Assembly: GCA_963736575.1 (NCBI GenBank)
Contig: CAVTPD010000002.1
Coordinates: 186,001 to 250,000, forward strand
Length of the DNA: 64,000 nt
Source of the DNA: CAVTPD01 sp963736575
GTDB taxonomy: Bacteria; Bacteroidota; Bacteroidia; Cytophagales; JAAEPT01
Direction: 5' to 3'
Within the stretch, counting starts at the first letter, position 1. Every line of letters starts with the position of its first letter. The notes beneath the pieces are model-generated. The model saw nothing but the letters and a program-made list of their open reading frames with translations. It was not told the origin of the DNA and searched no databases. The translations under genes and the position numbers were made by a program. Of this stretch, positions 27,260-36,824 are shown one piece after another.

Positions 27260-29839
27260 TTAGTTCTTCACTACTTTTAATACTTTACCTTCTATTTTCA
27301 GGATATAAATACCCGAAGCTTTACCGGAAAGGTCTACACGCGTAGAATTACCTTCTTCTATAAAACTTCCGTTGGCATTGTATAAGGACCATTCTGTATT
27401 ACCAGTAATATGCACCAACCCAGTAGTAGGGTTTGGATATACACTTAATTCTTCTATTTCTATTGTTTCTGAAGACCCTGTAATACATGCGTCTAAATCC
27501 ATAACCGGATCTAAACCTGTTGTTCCACCGGCACAAGTACCGCAAACATCTTCTTCGGCATCTCCGTTAGGTATACCGGCACAATCTAAACAACTTTCTT
27601 CGGTAACATCACAACCGCAATTACCAGGTTCAGTTTTATCCGTATCGTTTGGACAATCATCACCCGCTGAAGCCACATAACCTTCTGGTTGTTCGCAAGC
27701 CGTAGTAGTGCTAGCTGCATCTCCTAAACCATCATTGTCTGTATCTTGGTACCATGTTGTGCCTAAGCCTATATTTTCATCAGTATCGTCGCAATCTTCA
27801 GAAGTTATTACGCCATCATTATCGGCATCATCATCGTTGTTATCACCACCGGTTGCAACAAAACCTTCTGGCTGCTCACAATCTTCTAAGGTAACAGAGC
27901 TACCTAAACCATCACCATCTAAATCTTGGTACCAAACAGTAGCTTCACCAATGTTTTCATCGGTATCGTCGCAATCGTTTTCTTGCGCTATTCCGTCTTC
28001 GTCTACGTCAATAAAATCATCTTCGGTATCACAAACATCATCGTTATCAATGTCTTGGTCTACATTACCACAACCACAAATACCTGCATTAGTTGCCTTT
28101 TCAGGGTCGTTTGGACAAGCATCATCTGCATCTGGTGTACCGTCGTTATCGGAATCTGCACCTGCAATCGTAAATTCTACATAACCGCTGCAATACATGT
28201 ATTCTGTATATTCACCGCCACCACAAGCGTCGTTGCCGTACGAACCTGTATTTAACTGCTGGTCTTCGGCTTCGTATTTTACGCCATCTACCTCTAAATA
28301 GTCTAATTGTACATCACGGCCGTCGGCATCGTTGGTGTAATTAATTTGGAAAGTACCTGTACTTGGCCCTGTAAACGTATAATACCCCCAACCAGAATTT
28401 AAATTCCATGTAGTTAATACATTTCCGTCTACAATTAATTCTACTATTTCTGTACCGTCACTACCATTAGCATAGATTACAATATTTCCTAATACTGAAA
28501 TAGTAATGGCTTCCGAAGTCGTTTCTTTTCCTTCGTTATCGGTAGCTTTTGCCGTTATTTTATAATTTCCGCCAGCAACATTTTCCCAATCGAAACTATA
28601 TGGAGCAGTATTGGCTGTACCTAATAATGTTCCATTAGCGAAAAATTCTACTTTAGCAATGTTTCCATCGCTATCGGTAGCGTTGGCTTCTAATGTAATA
28701 TTGGCATCAATTTCAAAGGTAGCATTATTGGCCGGACTAGTAATTTCTACTTCTGGCGCACCTTCTACATTACAAACATCGGGTAAACCTGCCATGTATC
28801 CTTTTAACCACGTCATGGCTGCTCTTTCCGAACCGTCTGCATTTAAAATTCCTGTATTATCTATCCATGTTGTACCTTCCACATAACCCCAAAGTGTAAT
28901 TCCTTTTACATTATCGTGTTCCCAAAATACAGGAAAAATATCTGCATAGCGGTCTCTTTGCTGTTGTTCGGTATTACCCGTAATATCTAATTCAGTTACA
29001 TAAATAGGGAGGTTGGAAGCCGATAATAAATCAAGGTTGTTTTTTACTTGATTTCCAGTCATGTTATCTACATTAAATTGATGGCATTGAATACCCACCG
29101 CGTCAATTAAACCTCTGGCTTTTAGAATATTTACGATTTCTAAATGTTCTCTAATTGCCGAGGGATCATTAATAATACCATAATCGTTTAACACCAATTC
29201 TGCATTTGGAAAATATTCTCTGGCTTTCGCGAAGGCATAAATAATGTAATCCCAACCCGTGCCATAAGGACCGTATTTATCGGCATTTTGCTGAAGGTAT
29301 GGAATTGAAGCCCCGTTGTTTAAGCCCCCTAAAGCGTCTTTAAATTCTACTTCTGGTGCATGATTTCTAATAGATTCGTTTACTACATCAATAATAGCCG
29401 TCTCTGGGTATCTTTGTGCGAAAATAGAATACCATTCTTCTACTTCTTCTCTTTGTTCTTGATCTGACAAAGCCCCAATCCAATCGGGTTGTTGAGAACC
29501 CCATACAAAAACATGGTGCTTGAACGGAATATCATTGTCTAAACAGTATTGATACATTACATCTACATCTCCCCAACTGTAGTTGTCTCTAGAAGTTTCT
29601 GCAACGCCCCATTTACCGGCATTTTCTGGTGTAACTTGGTTCCAATAAGTAGAAAAATCTGAACGAACTATTTGACCAGACCAACTGCTTGGCATAATGT
29701 TCCCTAAAAATTTACCTTTACATTCTGCTAGTTGTGCCGAAGCTTGATTGAATGTAAAAAATGTAAGCAACGCAATTAAGGCTACTTTAATACCGCTGAA
29801 GGATTGTTTTTCAAACCAAATTGAATATTGTTTTCTCAT
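27260..29839 (-). CDS. Secreted GH10 endo-xylanase with CBM and T9SS domain
   Basis: An 859-residue secreted xylanase. A signal peptide ends ASAQ (~36). The GH10 barrel (~37-350) has acid/base Glu in DVVNESI (~154) and nucleophile Glu in IYVTELDI (~282). An Ig-like domain follows (~365-450), then a Ca-dependent xylan-binding-like CBM (~455-555, CBM60/36 type), a long Asp-rich thrombospondin-type-3-like Ca-binding region (~565-745), a Cys-rich DC.G...G.A..D.C..C linker (~750) and a T9SS type A domain. GH10 enzymes cut beta-1,4-xylan. Upstream is the TGAC-N16-CGTAGCCT motif shared with the CE15-CE6 operon and the module 2 sigma gene, so it probably belongs to that regulon. Confidence 0.93.
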   Translation of the reverse strand: MRKQYSIWFEKQSFSGIKVALIALLTFFTFNQASAQLAECKGKFLGNIMPSSWSGQIVRSDFSTYWNQVTPENAGKWGVAETSRDNYSWGDVDVMYQYCLDNDIPFKHHVFVWGSQQPDWIGALSDQEQREEVEEWYSIFAQRYPETAIIDVVNESIRNHAPEVEFKDALGGLNNGASIPYLQQNADKYGPYGTGWDYIIYAFAKAREYFPNAELVLNDYGIINDPSAIREHLEIVNILKARGLIDAVGIQCHQFNVDNMTGNQVKNNLDLLSASNLPIYVTELDITGNTEQQQRDRYADIFPVFWEHDNVKGITLWGYVEGTTWIDNTGILNADGSERAAMTWLKGYMAGLPDVCNVEGAPEVEITSPANNATFEIDANITLEANATDSDGNIAKVEFFANGTLLGTANTAPYSFDWENVAGGNYKITAKATDNEGKETTSEAITISVLGNIVIYANGSDGTEIVELIVDGNVLTTWNLNSGWGYYTFTGPSTGTFQINYTNDADGRDVQLDYLEVDGVKYEAEDQQLNTGSYGNDACGGGEYTEYMYCSGYVEFTIAGADSDNDGTPDADDACPNDPEKATNAGICGCGNVDQDIDNDDVCDTEDDFIDVDEDGIAQENDCDDTDENIGEATVWYQDLDGDGLGSSVTLEDCEQPEGFVATGGDNNDDDADNDGVITSEDCDDTDENIGLGTTWYQDTDNDGLGDAASTTTACEQPEGYVASAGDDCPNDTDKTEPGNCGCDVTEESCLDCAGIPNGDAEEDVCGTCAGGTTGLDPVMDLDACITGSSETIEIEELSVYPNPTTGLVHITGNTEWSLYNANGSFIEEGNSTRVDLSGKASGIYILKIEGKVLKVVKN

Positions 29840-29894
29840 ATCATTCGTTTTTTATTACTCTTATGTAATTCCAATAACTTATTAAAAAGAATAA

Positions 29895-29922
29895 AGGCTA
29901 CGGATTAACCTACAAAAGGTCA
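29895..29922 (-). promoter_or_regulatory. ECF-type promoter motif of the GH10 gene
   Basis: TGAC (29922-29919), 16 bp starting CTTTTGTAGG, then CGTAGCCT (29902-29895). The same sequence and spacing occur before CE15 (41735-41761) and before the module 2 sigma gene (42748-42775). TGAC with CGT at 16-17 bp is the usual form of ECF sigma promoters. Leader of about 50 nt to the ATG. Confidence 0.65.
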
Positions 29923-30308
29923 TCAACACAGTCTTATAAGTTACAAAAAAGTATGGGATTTCATAAAAAACACTAGGAAAGGAAATTGAATATTGCACTC
30001 GTACTACCGTTTTTGGTCTGTTCGTTCAGCTTCCCTGTTTAAAAAGTTAAAGCTTGATTTGGTACTGCTTTGTTTTACACTATAGCTTGTTGGAGAAAAC
30101 TCCAAAAAGGAAGATTAAGAACATCTGTTCAAATGTATACCAGCTCGATTATGAAGAGTTTAACGTTTTTAAATATAATTGCAAGCCTTATGAATAAAGC
30201 CATTATCATACCGATTGAAATAGGAAGCCAAAAGAGGTCTTAATCAGTTATAAATGGAATTAAAACACAAAGAACTAATTTTTATATTAGCTGTTCTCAA
30301 ATATTGAT
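29923..30308. other. Intergenic region without a gene
   Basis: About 385 bp between the GH10 promoter motif and the antiporter gene. It is A/T-rich and I see no ORF, RNA gene or repeat in it. The antiporter promoter should lie near its right end but no clear box is visible. Confidence 0.4.
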
Positions 30309-31381
30309 ATGAGTATATTCCAAATAATCACCTTACTAATCGTTCTTTCCGCATTGTTTAGTTACATAAATGTGCGGTTCTTAAAATTGCCAACTACCAT
30401 TGGTTTAATGATCATGGCCATGATATTTACAGTGGGTATTTCTATATCATCGCTATTTACCGATTACCTATTAGTCCACGCAGTTGAGATTATCAGCTCA
30501 ATAGATTTTAAAGAAGTACTATTAGACATCATGTTGAGTTTCTTACTCTTTGCGGGGGCCTTACATACCAAGTTTGCGCATATTAAAAAACAAAGGTATC
30601 CTATTTTGATGTTTGCTACTTTTGGGGTATTAGTATCTACCTTTTTAATAGGAACTATAACTTTTTACTTGCTCAATTTCATGCATTTACCCATCAGTTA
30701 TTTGCAAGCCTTACTATTTGGTGCTTTAATCTCCCCTACGGATCCTATTGCCGTTTTAGGAATTTTGAAACACGCGGGAGCACCCAAAAAATTAGAAACC
30801 AAAATTGTAGGCGAAAGTCTTTTTAATGATGGAATTGGTGTTGTTATTTTCTTAACGCTGTTTCAATTAGCACAAAGTCCTAATGCAGAAATTTCCTTTA
30901 GCCATATTGGTTTCTTGTTTTTTGAAGAAGTAGGCGGAGGTTTGCTTTTGGGTTTAGTCCTTGGTTACCTTACTTATTTGATGTTAAAATCGATAAACAA
31001 TTACGAAACCGAAGTAATGATCACTCTAGCAATGGTAATGGGCGGTTATTTATTGGCGAGCAGTCTTCATTTTTCGGGACCATTAGCCATGGTGGTAGCC
31101 GGTTTATTTATAGGAAATGATACACGTAGAGAGTCTTCTATGAGTGAAGTTACTGAACTTTATCTTGATAAATTTTGGGAACTACTTGACGTTATTCTAA
31201 ATGCTGTACTCTTTGTTTTAATAGGTTTAGAAGTACTCATATTTAGCTTTGAAGGTAATTATATTTTGGCCGGAATGATATTGATCCCTGTAGCCCTCCT
31301 ATGCAGATATCTGGCTCTTTTAGGCCCCATAGAATTATTTAAAAAGAAACTGGATTTTGTCCCTAAAACAGGCTTAATAAT

Positions 31382-32715
31382 CATACTGTCCCGAAAAGTG
31401 TGTCTATAGTTGAAAAAGGGTTTCCCACAATTAACTTCATAATAGTAAATAACGACAAATATTATTATGGAAGAGTTAAAGCAGGAAACCGAGTTAAAAA
31501 TAAGTAAAAATCAACTTCAGAGTATCATAAATTCCCATATTCAAGAAGAACATGGATTGAATGACTTGTTCTCCATGCTGGTAAATGGGTTGATGTTAAG
31601 CGAAAGAAATACGTTTTTACAAGAATCTACAGAAGGTATAAATAAAGGTAATGGATACCGTCATGCTCAAAAAGCAGGTATAGGATCAAAATTGCAGTTA
31701 AAAATCCCTAGAGATCGCCTTGGAGTGTTTCGTCCGGTGATATTAGGCTTATTAAACGAACAAGAAGAACAGATAAAAGATCTCTGTTTTGAGCTATACG
31801 GAAAAGGATTAACTACTCGTCAAATAGAAAATGTAGTAGAAAACATTTATGGAACTAGTTATAGCAAAAGTAAAATCTCTAGAATCACTACCGATTTTTC
31901 TTCCTTAGTAGAATCATGGCTTGAAAGACAATTAGATACCTACTATCGGGTTGTTTACATTGATGCTATTCATGTAAAAGTAAGAAGAGAAACAGTAGCC
32001 ACAGAAGCATTTTATGTTTTACTGGGTTTAAAAGACAATCACACAAGAGAAGTTTTAGGTATAGTCAATATACCCCAAGAATCCGCATCAGGCTGGCAGG
32101 AAGTATTAGAAGACATTAAATCAAGAGGTGTAGATAAAGTAGGTTTATTTGTATTTGATGGCTTAACCGGACTTGAACATGTAGTAGGAAAAGTATTCTC
32201 ATCAAGCCTGAAACAAAGCTGTGTTTTACATTTTCAACGAAATTTAAATAAACATATCCGAAAAACAGATAGAGAAGAATTTAACGCAGATATGAAAAAA
32301 GTATTCAATCCAGATGATGTATTTAATACACCTAAAGATGGAATTAAAAACTTAAAAGAAACCCTTGTGAAATGGGCGAAAACATACCCTAAATTAAAAT
32401 CAACCATAGAGAAAGAGGATTTAGACAACCTGTTTACCTACTTAAATTTTGATTACCGAATAAGAAGAATGATCTATACTACAAATTGGATTGAAAGATT
32501 AAATAAATCCTTTAGAAGAACCTTGAAAATGAGAAACGCTTTACCTAATCCTAAAGCAGCTATTACACTGATGGGCTACGTAGCAATGGAGATGGAAGAA
32601 AAAACTTACAGCTACCCCATTAGTAATTTTAAATTTGATGATAACTTTAGTAAAATCTAGCTACGAAGTTAACAGTGGAAAACCCTACTAGCAGACACAC
32701 TAATATGGACAGTAC
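31382..32715 (+). mobile_element. IS256-family insertion sequence
   Basis: A 1334-bp element inserted in the antiporter gene. Ends are imperfect inverted repeats: left TACTGTCC....AGTGTGTCT, right (reverse complement) TACTGTCC....AGTGTGTCT, followed by more diverged similarity including GGGTTT.CCAC and TTAACTTC. A 9-bp duplication of the target, CTTAATAAT, lies at 31373-31381 and 32716-32724, matching the 8-9 bp of this family. One complete transposase gene is present, so the element may still be active. Confidence 0.92.
31467..32660 (+). CDS. IS256-family (mutator-type) transposase
   Basis: A 397-residue DDE transposase of the IS256/mutator family. The N-terminal region (KGNGYRHAQKAGIGSKLQLK, PRDRLGVFRPVI) is typical, as are YGKGLTTRQIENVVENIYG, the first catalytic Asp in YIDAIHVKVRR (~168), the second in FVFDGLTGLEHV (~230, reading GLTGLEHVVGKVF), the Cys-His CVLHFQRN segment, and the C-terminal TTNWIERLNKSFRRTLKMRNALPN with the last Glu. 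Full length, inside the intact ends of the element. Confidence 0.95.
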   Translation: MEELKQETELKISKNQLQSIINSHIQEEHGLNDLFSMLVNGLMLSERNTFLQESTEGINKGNGYRHAQKAGIGSKLQLKIPRDRLGVFRPVILGLLNEQEEQIKDLCFELYGKGLTTRQIENVVENIYGTSYSKSKISRITTDFSSLVESWLERQLDTYYRVVYIDAIHVKVRRETVATEAFYVLLGLKDNHTREVLGIVNIPQESASGWQEVLEDIKSRGVDKVGLFVFDGLTGLEHVVGKVFSSSLKQSCVLHFQRNLNKHIRKTDREEFNADMKKVFNPDDVFNTPKDGIKNLKETLVKWAKTYPKLKSTIEKEDLDNLFTYLNFDYRIRRMIYTTNWIERLNKSFRRTLKMRNALPNPKAAITLMGYVAMEMEEKTYSYPISNFKFDDNFSKI

Positions 32716-32899
32716 CTTAATAATGACTTGGGGCGGCTTAAGAGGTGGAATATCTATAGCCTTGGCTCTATCTCTTACTGCGGAAATGAACCGAGAGCTT
32801 ATTGTTGCCATCACCTACATTATAGTAGTTTTCAGCATAATTGTGCAAGGACTAACGGTAGAAAAAGTGCTTAAGTGGCTGAAAGTGGAGTCTGAGTGA

Positions 32900-33312
32900 T
32901 TTTTTTTTATCTCTGTATACTACCAGGATAAATCTACATACGTGGATCGTATAAATACATCTACCATTAATGAACTGTAAAAGCAACAAAATGCACAGCT
33001 CCTTGATCTATAACTACATAAGCATAAGCCATCTGTAAAGATATAAAGTTGGATTATAAATCTCGAACAGTGGGCATGAATTTGCAGTTTTATCTTTTGA
33101 GCATCAATTTAAAAAAACGATTTCAGCATATTCAATTTTAAAACAAAGCATGAAACTAAAAAGAGATGCGGTACTTTTTTAAAAACGTAAGCATCTTTTG
33201 CCTAAAACCACAGCATCTCTTTACCAGTAGATGCGGTAGTCTTTTTACTCATGAATAAATAATAACCGTTTGAGATTATAAATCTCGAACGGTGCCCCCC
33301 CTATGTTTTCTT
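32900..33312. other. Non-coding region with palindrome and short repeats
   Basis: About 410 bp without a gene, between the antiporter remnant and restriction cassette 2. It contains a 29-bp near-perfect palindrome at 33265-33293 (arms ACCGTTTGAGATT and AATCTCGAACGGT, ATA centre). A direct copy of its right half, GATTATAAATCTCGAAC, lies 222 bp earlier at 33052-33068. An AGATGCGGTA repeat occurs at 33166-33175 and 33231-33240. These may mark the edge of older mobile sequence. Confidence 0.45.
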
Positions 33313-33453
33313 AGCCGATGTTGTATGCCGTGACATTTTTCTTTTTGAAACACATCACTTTCGGTTTACCACCGTGCGTAGGACTAATATACTCTTTGCA
33401 ATTTTTGGCTTGAGTGTAGGTTTGAGCAACTTGGCAATGTGTATGGCTGAGAA
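33313..33453 (-). repeat. Right boundary block of restriction cassette 2
   Basis: Read on the minus strand, this block begins TTCTCAGCCA about 30 bp after the restriction endonuclease stop. It matches the block after hsdM at 9134-9281 over nearly its whole length, including the CGCACGGTGGTAAACCGAAA end of the best part and a CATACAAC..CGGCT tail. Same position and same orientation relative to the restriction genes, although those genes are unrelated. Confidence 0.6.
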
Positions 33454-33484
33454 TGATAGGTATTTTTCCTTTAATTTAAACAGA

Positions 33485-34420
33485 CTATCTTGGCCCCATA
33501 AATCGGTCTCCGTTAAAATGTATCATATGGTCAGGTACTTCCATTAGCCAAACTTCTGTTTCCCAAGCAATATTGTTTGAATGCTTTTTGAACTCTGACA
33601 TATCAGGAAAAGCAGTTACATAAACTTTTCCGACTTTACAGTTTTTTAATAAATCTTCAAGTTCCATAAGTCGTTTCGGAGAAACGGGACCGTGTGAAGT
33701 AACCGCTTCAATTAAAAACAACCACTTCCTTTTATTGTCATAGATTACAACATCAGGCAATTTACTGTGTTGGTCAATCGGTATTCCCAATTCTTTAAGT
33801 CCCTTCTCATCAACGAACAAGTCCTTTTTGGCTGTGTCACCCAAGTAAAGTAGCGTTCCGCCATTTGCAAAACGTGAGGCAAATTGTTCAACTATTGCAG
33901 CTTGCACTTCATTGTGTTTTCCTGCTGAAAGTTTTAGAATTTCACCGTTTTGAAGCACTACAGGAATTTGGATCAATTCTCGTTCCTTCAAATAGACCTC
34001 CGAAAGTTTACCAACTGAATCAATGAATTGTTTCAAAGCCATTTTCCAATTTCTTGTTTTATATGTTTTTACTACTTCCAAAACTTCAGATGTCAAGGCA
34101 TAATGAGCTTTTGGACTATTTACTGGAAGGCTTGGATTGTCTGGATTATAGTCAACAACTCTTGCCTGAACAAATTGGTGAAGCACTTGCCTTCTGAATG
34201 TTTCTCGTGTGTTTGGGGCGTATGATTTGCCGTAATTTTCATTTACGAAAGTCATTATGCCTTTTGTAACGCCCAAACTATTACGGGTTGCTTTTGCCCA
34301 TTTGTCATTTTCTTTAATGTTACAAACCGCTAAGAATGTCAAAGCCGCCATTTCGTTGTATTGTGCTGGCGGCAGTCCTAATGTTTTTAATATCTCTTGT
34401 GCTTCTTCTATTTTACTCAT
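33485..34420 (-). CDS. PstI/BsuBI-family type II restriction endonuclease
   Basis: A 311-residue endonuclease of the BsuBI/PstI family. The N-terminal half (GLPPAQYNEMAALTFLAVCN, NYAPNTRETFRRQVLHQFV) matches the family's HTH-like domain. The nuclease half carries the metal-binding core in LYLGDTAKKDLF (~193), LPDVVIYDNKRKWLFLIEAV (~227-246, PD...E.) and the ending THGPVSPKR. Relatives recognise CTGCAG. It is the last gene of the xre-methylase-endonuclease operon, starting 1 bp after the methylase stop (TGA-T-ATG). Full length. Confidence 0.9.
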   Translation of the reverse strand: MSKIEEAQEILKTLGLPPAQYNEMAALTFLAVCNIKENDKWAKATRNSLGVTKGIMTFVNENYGKSYAPNTRETFRRQVLHQFVQARVVDYNPDNPSLPVNSPKAHYALTSEVLEVVKTYKTRNWKMALKQFIDSVGKLSEVYLKERELIQIPVVLQNGEILKLSAGKHNEVQAAIVEQFASRFANGGTLLYLGDTAKKDLFVDEKGLKELGIPIDQHSKLPDVVIYDNKRKWLFLIEAVTSHGPVSPKRLMELEDLLKNCKVGKVYVTAFPDMSEFKKHSNNIAWETEVWLMEVPDHMIHFNGDRFMGPR

Positions 34421-34421
34421 A

Positions 34422-36020
34422 TCATTTCATTATTACTTCCAATTCAAAAAGTTCGTTCACAATGTTATTTACATTGTTAATTGAGTAGTCATTGGAAAGT
34501 ATGATTTTATTGCCTATTTCTTTTATGTCGTTTATTAGTGGAAACCTCATTCCTCTCAATTCTGTAGCACTGACATTTACATTGCCATTAAAAATCTGGA
34601 AGTAAGTGTTAAACAATTCGCTGTTGAGCAATGCGCAAAGGCCAACTACTTCGTCTCTGTCTATATGCCCATCTTTTCTATATATGTAGTTTACTTTGTT
34701 TTCAACCCCAATATAATCAGCTTTGGCATAGTTACAGAAATAAGGAGCTGCGATTAGTCTACTCTTGTCGTCTTTGGTACTAAATCGTCTTAAAAAAATG
34801 TAGTTTTTGTTAGGAATCAATATGGATTTTGATCCATTTTCTATTCTTATGAACTGTCCTTTTTCTTTTAGTTGTTTTGGCCATTCCAAAAACATTTTGT
34901 CCACATTGTGAAGCCAAAACAAAGGAGCTAAAAAGACTGTCCCGTTTTCGTAATAATTTTGAATAAAATCTAGGGCACGAAACGAAACAACAGGACCTGT
35001 TGAGATTTTGATATTGAAATCTGTTAAAACATTTTCCCAAGTAGAAACTAAACTCAAAATACTTTCTTCTTTATCGCTTGTCGGCAAATGGAGAATTTTC
35101 TCTTTTGAATTTAGGTCAATGAGTTCAGAGGAGTTGAAGTATTTAATTGTTGGTGTAGAAATATCTTTAATTCCAGCACTTGAAGAAACAACTACCTTTT
35201 TATTTGGGTCTATTTTTTCTTTGATTGCCTTTATTACAACGGTCTCTTGTAAAACACTGTCACGGTTAAAAGTGTCTTTTCGAGAATTGAATAAATGTAT
35301 CTTTTCAATCTGTACTGTATTAAAAAACAACTCTCTAAATGCTTTAAAGTAATTTCCAGATGCAAAACTTCTTGGTGTAATAAAAATTAGTTCTCCATTT
35401 TCAGAAAGTAGTTTGGCAGCAATTCCCATAAAAAATGAATAGATATTGGGTTGTCCACTAACTAATTCTTGTGAAACAATTACTCTTTTATCATCTTTAG
35501 ATAGCTTGAAATAAGGTGGGTTTGAAATTACAATATCGAAATTTTCATCTGCCTTCTTTGTTTCTTCAAACAAAGAAGGCAACTTATTCTCTCTAAGGAT
35601 TGAAGCATTGTCTAGAACAAAATCAGAATTGTACTGCACGTAGTTGAATTGAACACCTCTATTCAAAAGCCATTCTTTTAGATAATTAAGTGCTTTTTGT
35701 GATAATGGAATTAAATCAAGGTCTGTCTCGTAGGCAACTAATTCAATCCTTTCAATTTCATTTGAGTTTTCTATGATTTGCTCAATCAAAGCGCAGGATA
35801 AAATTGTAGTTCCACAACCTGGATCTAGAATTCTTATTGATGTCTTAATTAAATCGCAATAAGAAGCTAAAAGTCGAGCAATCGGTGTTGGTGTAAAAAA
35901 TTGTCCGTGATCTTTCTTGTGCTTAGTTGTAACTTGCTTAGTGTAATAAATACCTAGCCTGTCTGCAAAATCACTTGGCAGTTCTTGGTTGAATGGGTTG
36001 ATATTTATTGTTTTACTCAT
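34422..36020 (-). CDS. N6-adenine DNA methyltransferase (Eco57I/PstI type)
   Basis: A 532-residue gamma-type N6-adenine methylase. HGQFFTPTPIARLLA precedes the SAM motif ILDPGCGTTILS (~residues 63-74), and the catalytic motif is NPPY in IVISNPPYFKL (~168). The C-terminal half should hold the target-recognition domain. Paired with the PstI/BsuBI-type endonuclease it should protect CTGCAG sites. Its start overlaps the xre gene by 8 bp; the endonuclease follows after 1 bp. All catalytic motifs are present. Confidence 0.92.
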   Translation of the reverse strand: MSKTININPFNQELPSDFADRLGIYYTKQVTTKHKKDHGQFFTPTPIARLLASYCDLIKTSIRILDPGCGTTILSCALIEQIIENSNEIERIELVAYETDLDLIPLSQKALNYLKEWLLNRGVQFNYVQYNSDFVLDNASILRENKLPSLFEETKKADENFDIVISNPPYFKLSKDDKRVIVSQELVSGQPNIYSFFMGIAAKLLSENGELIFITPRSFASGNYFKAFRELFFNTVQIEKIHLFNSRKDTFNRDSVLQETVVIKAIKEKIDPNKKVVVSSSAGIKDISTPTIKYFNSSELIDLNSKEKILHLPTSDKEESILSLVSTWENVLTDFNIKISTGPVVSFRALDFIQNYYENGTVFLAPLFWLHNVDKMFLEWPKQLKEKGQFIRIENGSKSILIPNKNYIFLRRFSTKDDKSRLIAAPYFCNYAKADYIGVENKVNYIYRKDGHIDRDEVVGLCALLNSELFNTYFQIFNGNVNVSATELRGMRFPLINDIKEIGNKIILSNDYSINNVNNIVNELFELEVIMK

Positions 36021-36336
36021 TTCGCAACGTTTTTATGTATGCAACTTTTTCTTCCGCAACTTTCAGGATATTCAAGTCTGCTGCTTCATCTAAGATTTTA
36101 TAAGCAATTTGGTCACTCAAAAATTCCTCTAATAGTTCTTTTTCGTTAACACTAAAAAAGTCAGCGATATTTTTGATTAGGAGTTTTGTCGGTTGTCTTT
36201 GGTTACGTTCTATTTTTGCGAGTAAAGAAGGGTCAATTTCAATATTTGCAGCAACTTCTCTCAACGTCATACCAGCAGTTTCTCTCAGTTGTCTGAGTTG
36301 TTCTCCAAATGTTGTATGTTTTTTCACGGTTGTCAT
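36013..36336 (-). CDS. XRE-family controller-like regulator
   Basis: A 107-residue Cro/C1-type regulator: LRQLRETAGMTLREVAANIE and PSLLAKIERNQRQPTKLLIK form the helix-turn-helix (residues ~12-50), with a helical tail. As first gene of the restriction operon it probably acts as controller protein, delaying endonuclease until DNA is methylated. Its promoter lies in the ~75 bp between its start and the shared hairpin element. Confidence 0.88.
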   Translation of the reverse strand: MTTVKKHTTFGEQLRQLRETAGMTLREVAANIEIDPSLLAKIERNQRQPTKLLIKNIADFFSVNEKELLEEFLSDQIAYKILDEAADLNILKVAEEKVAYIKTLRNE

Positions 36337-36414
36337 TCAGGACAATTTTTGTCCAAAGATAAGCACTTAACTAAAATGGACATAAAAAGTCCACAAAAAA
36401 GTTTTAAACATCTT

Positions 36415-36545
36415 TAGCCGAGGGCTGGTAAATTTTAGCTCTTTTGGTTTTTTAGGGTTAGAAAGAGCGTAAGAAAAAACCAAATGTGCTAAAATGTGCG
36501 GTGGGTTTTTCTACGTTTTCGCATGGATACATTGTAGGGGTAAGT
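36415..36545 (-). repeat. Left boundary element of restriction cassette 2
   Basis: On the minus strand: a CCACCGCAC segment, then an imperfect 21-nt stem (36474-36494 with 36433-36453, reading TTTTAGC..., TTTGGTTTTTT), then CCCTCGG. It matches the element upstream of the type I system at 1675-1795, including AAAAAACCAAAAGAGCTAAAAT in two parts. It ends about 80 bp before the xre gene, the same distance as in cassette 1. The remaining ~280 bp up to the CE6 gene holds no gene. Confidence 0.6.
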
Positions 36546-36737
36546 TTAGTTTAACGTTGGGTTGATTCTAAAAACTTATTGTATTTTTTTCTAAAATAAG
36601 CTTTTTAGAGGCTACATGAAATACAGAATTTTGATATGCACACCCCTAAATAAAACAATCCTTTCCTAATCCCATACCCCAACAAAGGTTATTTTACTAA
36701 CAAAAAAAGAGAAGTCTTTCATTTTCAGCATAAAAAA

Positions 36738-36770
36738 AATCCGGCAACAGGTTTTACTCATTGCCGGATT
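36738..36770 (-). terminator. Terminator of the CE15-CE6 operon
   Basis: Perfect 10-bp stem AATCCGGCAA (36738-36747) with TTGCCGGATT (36761-36770), followed on the minus strand by a T-run. It lies 55 bp after the CE6 stop. Confidence 0.75.
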
Positions 36771-36824
36771 AACTTAATTTTCATTACCGCTTACGAATTT
36801 TACTTCGAAAGCTAGTTTCACTCT

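Larger units (their letters stand above)
30309..32899 (+). pseudogene. Na+/H+ antiporter (CPA1/NhaP type) interrupted by an IS
   Basis: A cation:proton antiporter of the NhaP/CPA1 type, cut in two by an IS256-family element. The first part (to 31381) carries about nine hydrophobic segments with the family motifs ALLFGALISPTDPIAVL and VGESLFNDGIGVVIF. The second part, from 32723, carries TWGGLRGGISIALALSL, the conserved late motif. Removing the element and one copy of the 9-bp target duplication (CTTAATAAT) restores one open frame: KTGLIMTWGG, about 415 residues, normal for the family. As it stands the first part ends in a few IS-encoded residues and lacks the last two membrane segments, so the transporter is very probably inactive. 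The lack of other damage suggests a recent insertion. Confidence 0.92.

Noticed and set aside
27372..28886. Several long open frames opposite the GH10 gene
   Set aside because: They are antisense shadows of the Asp/Gly-rich repeats; Ser/Pro-rich translations without start signals or domains.
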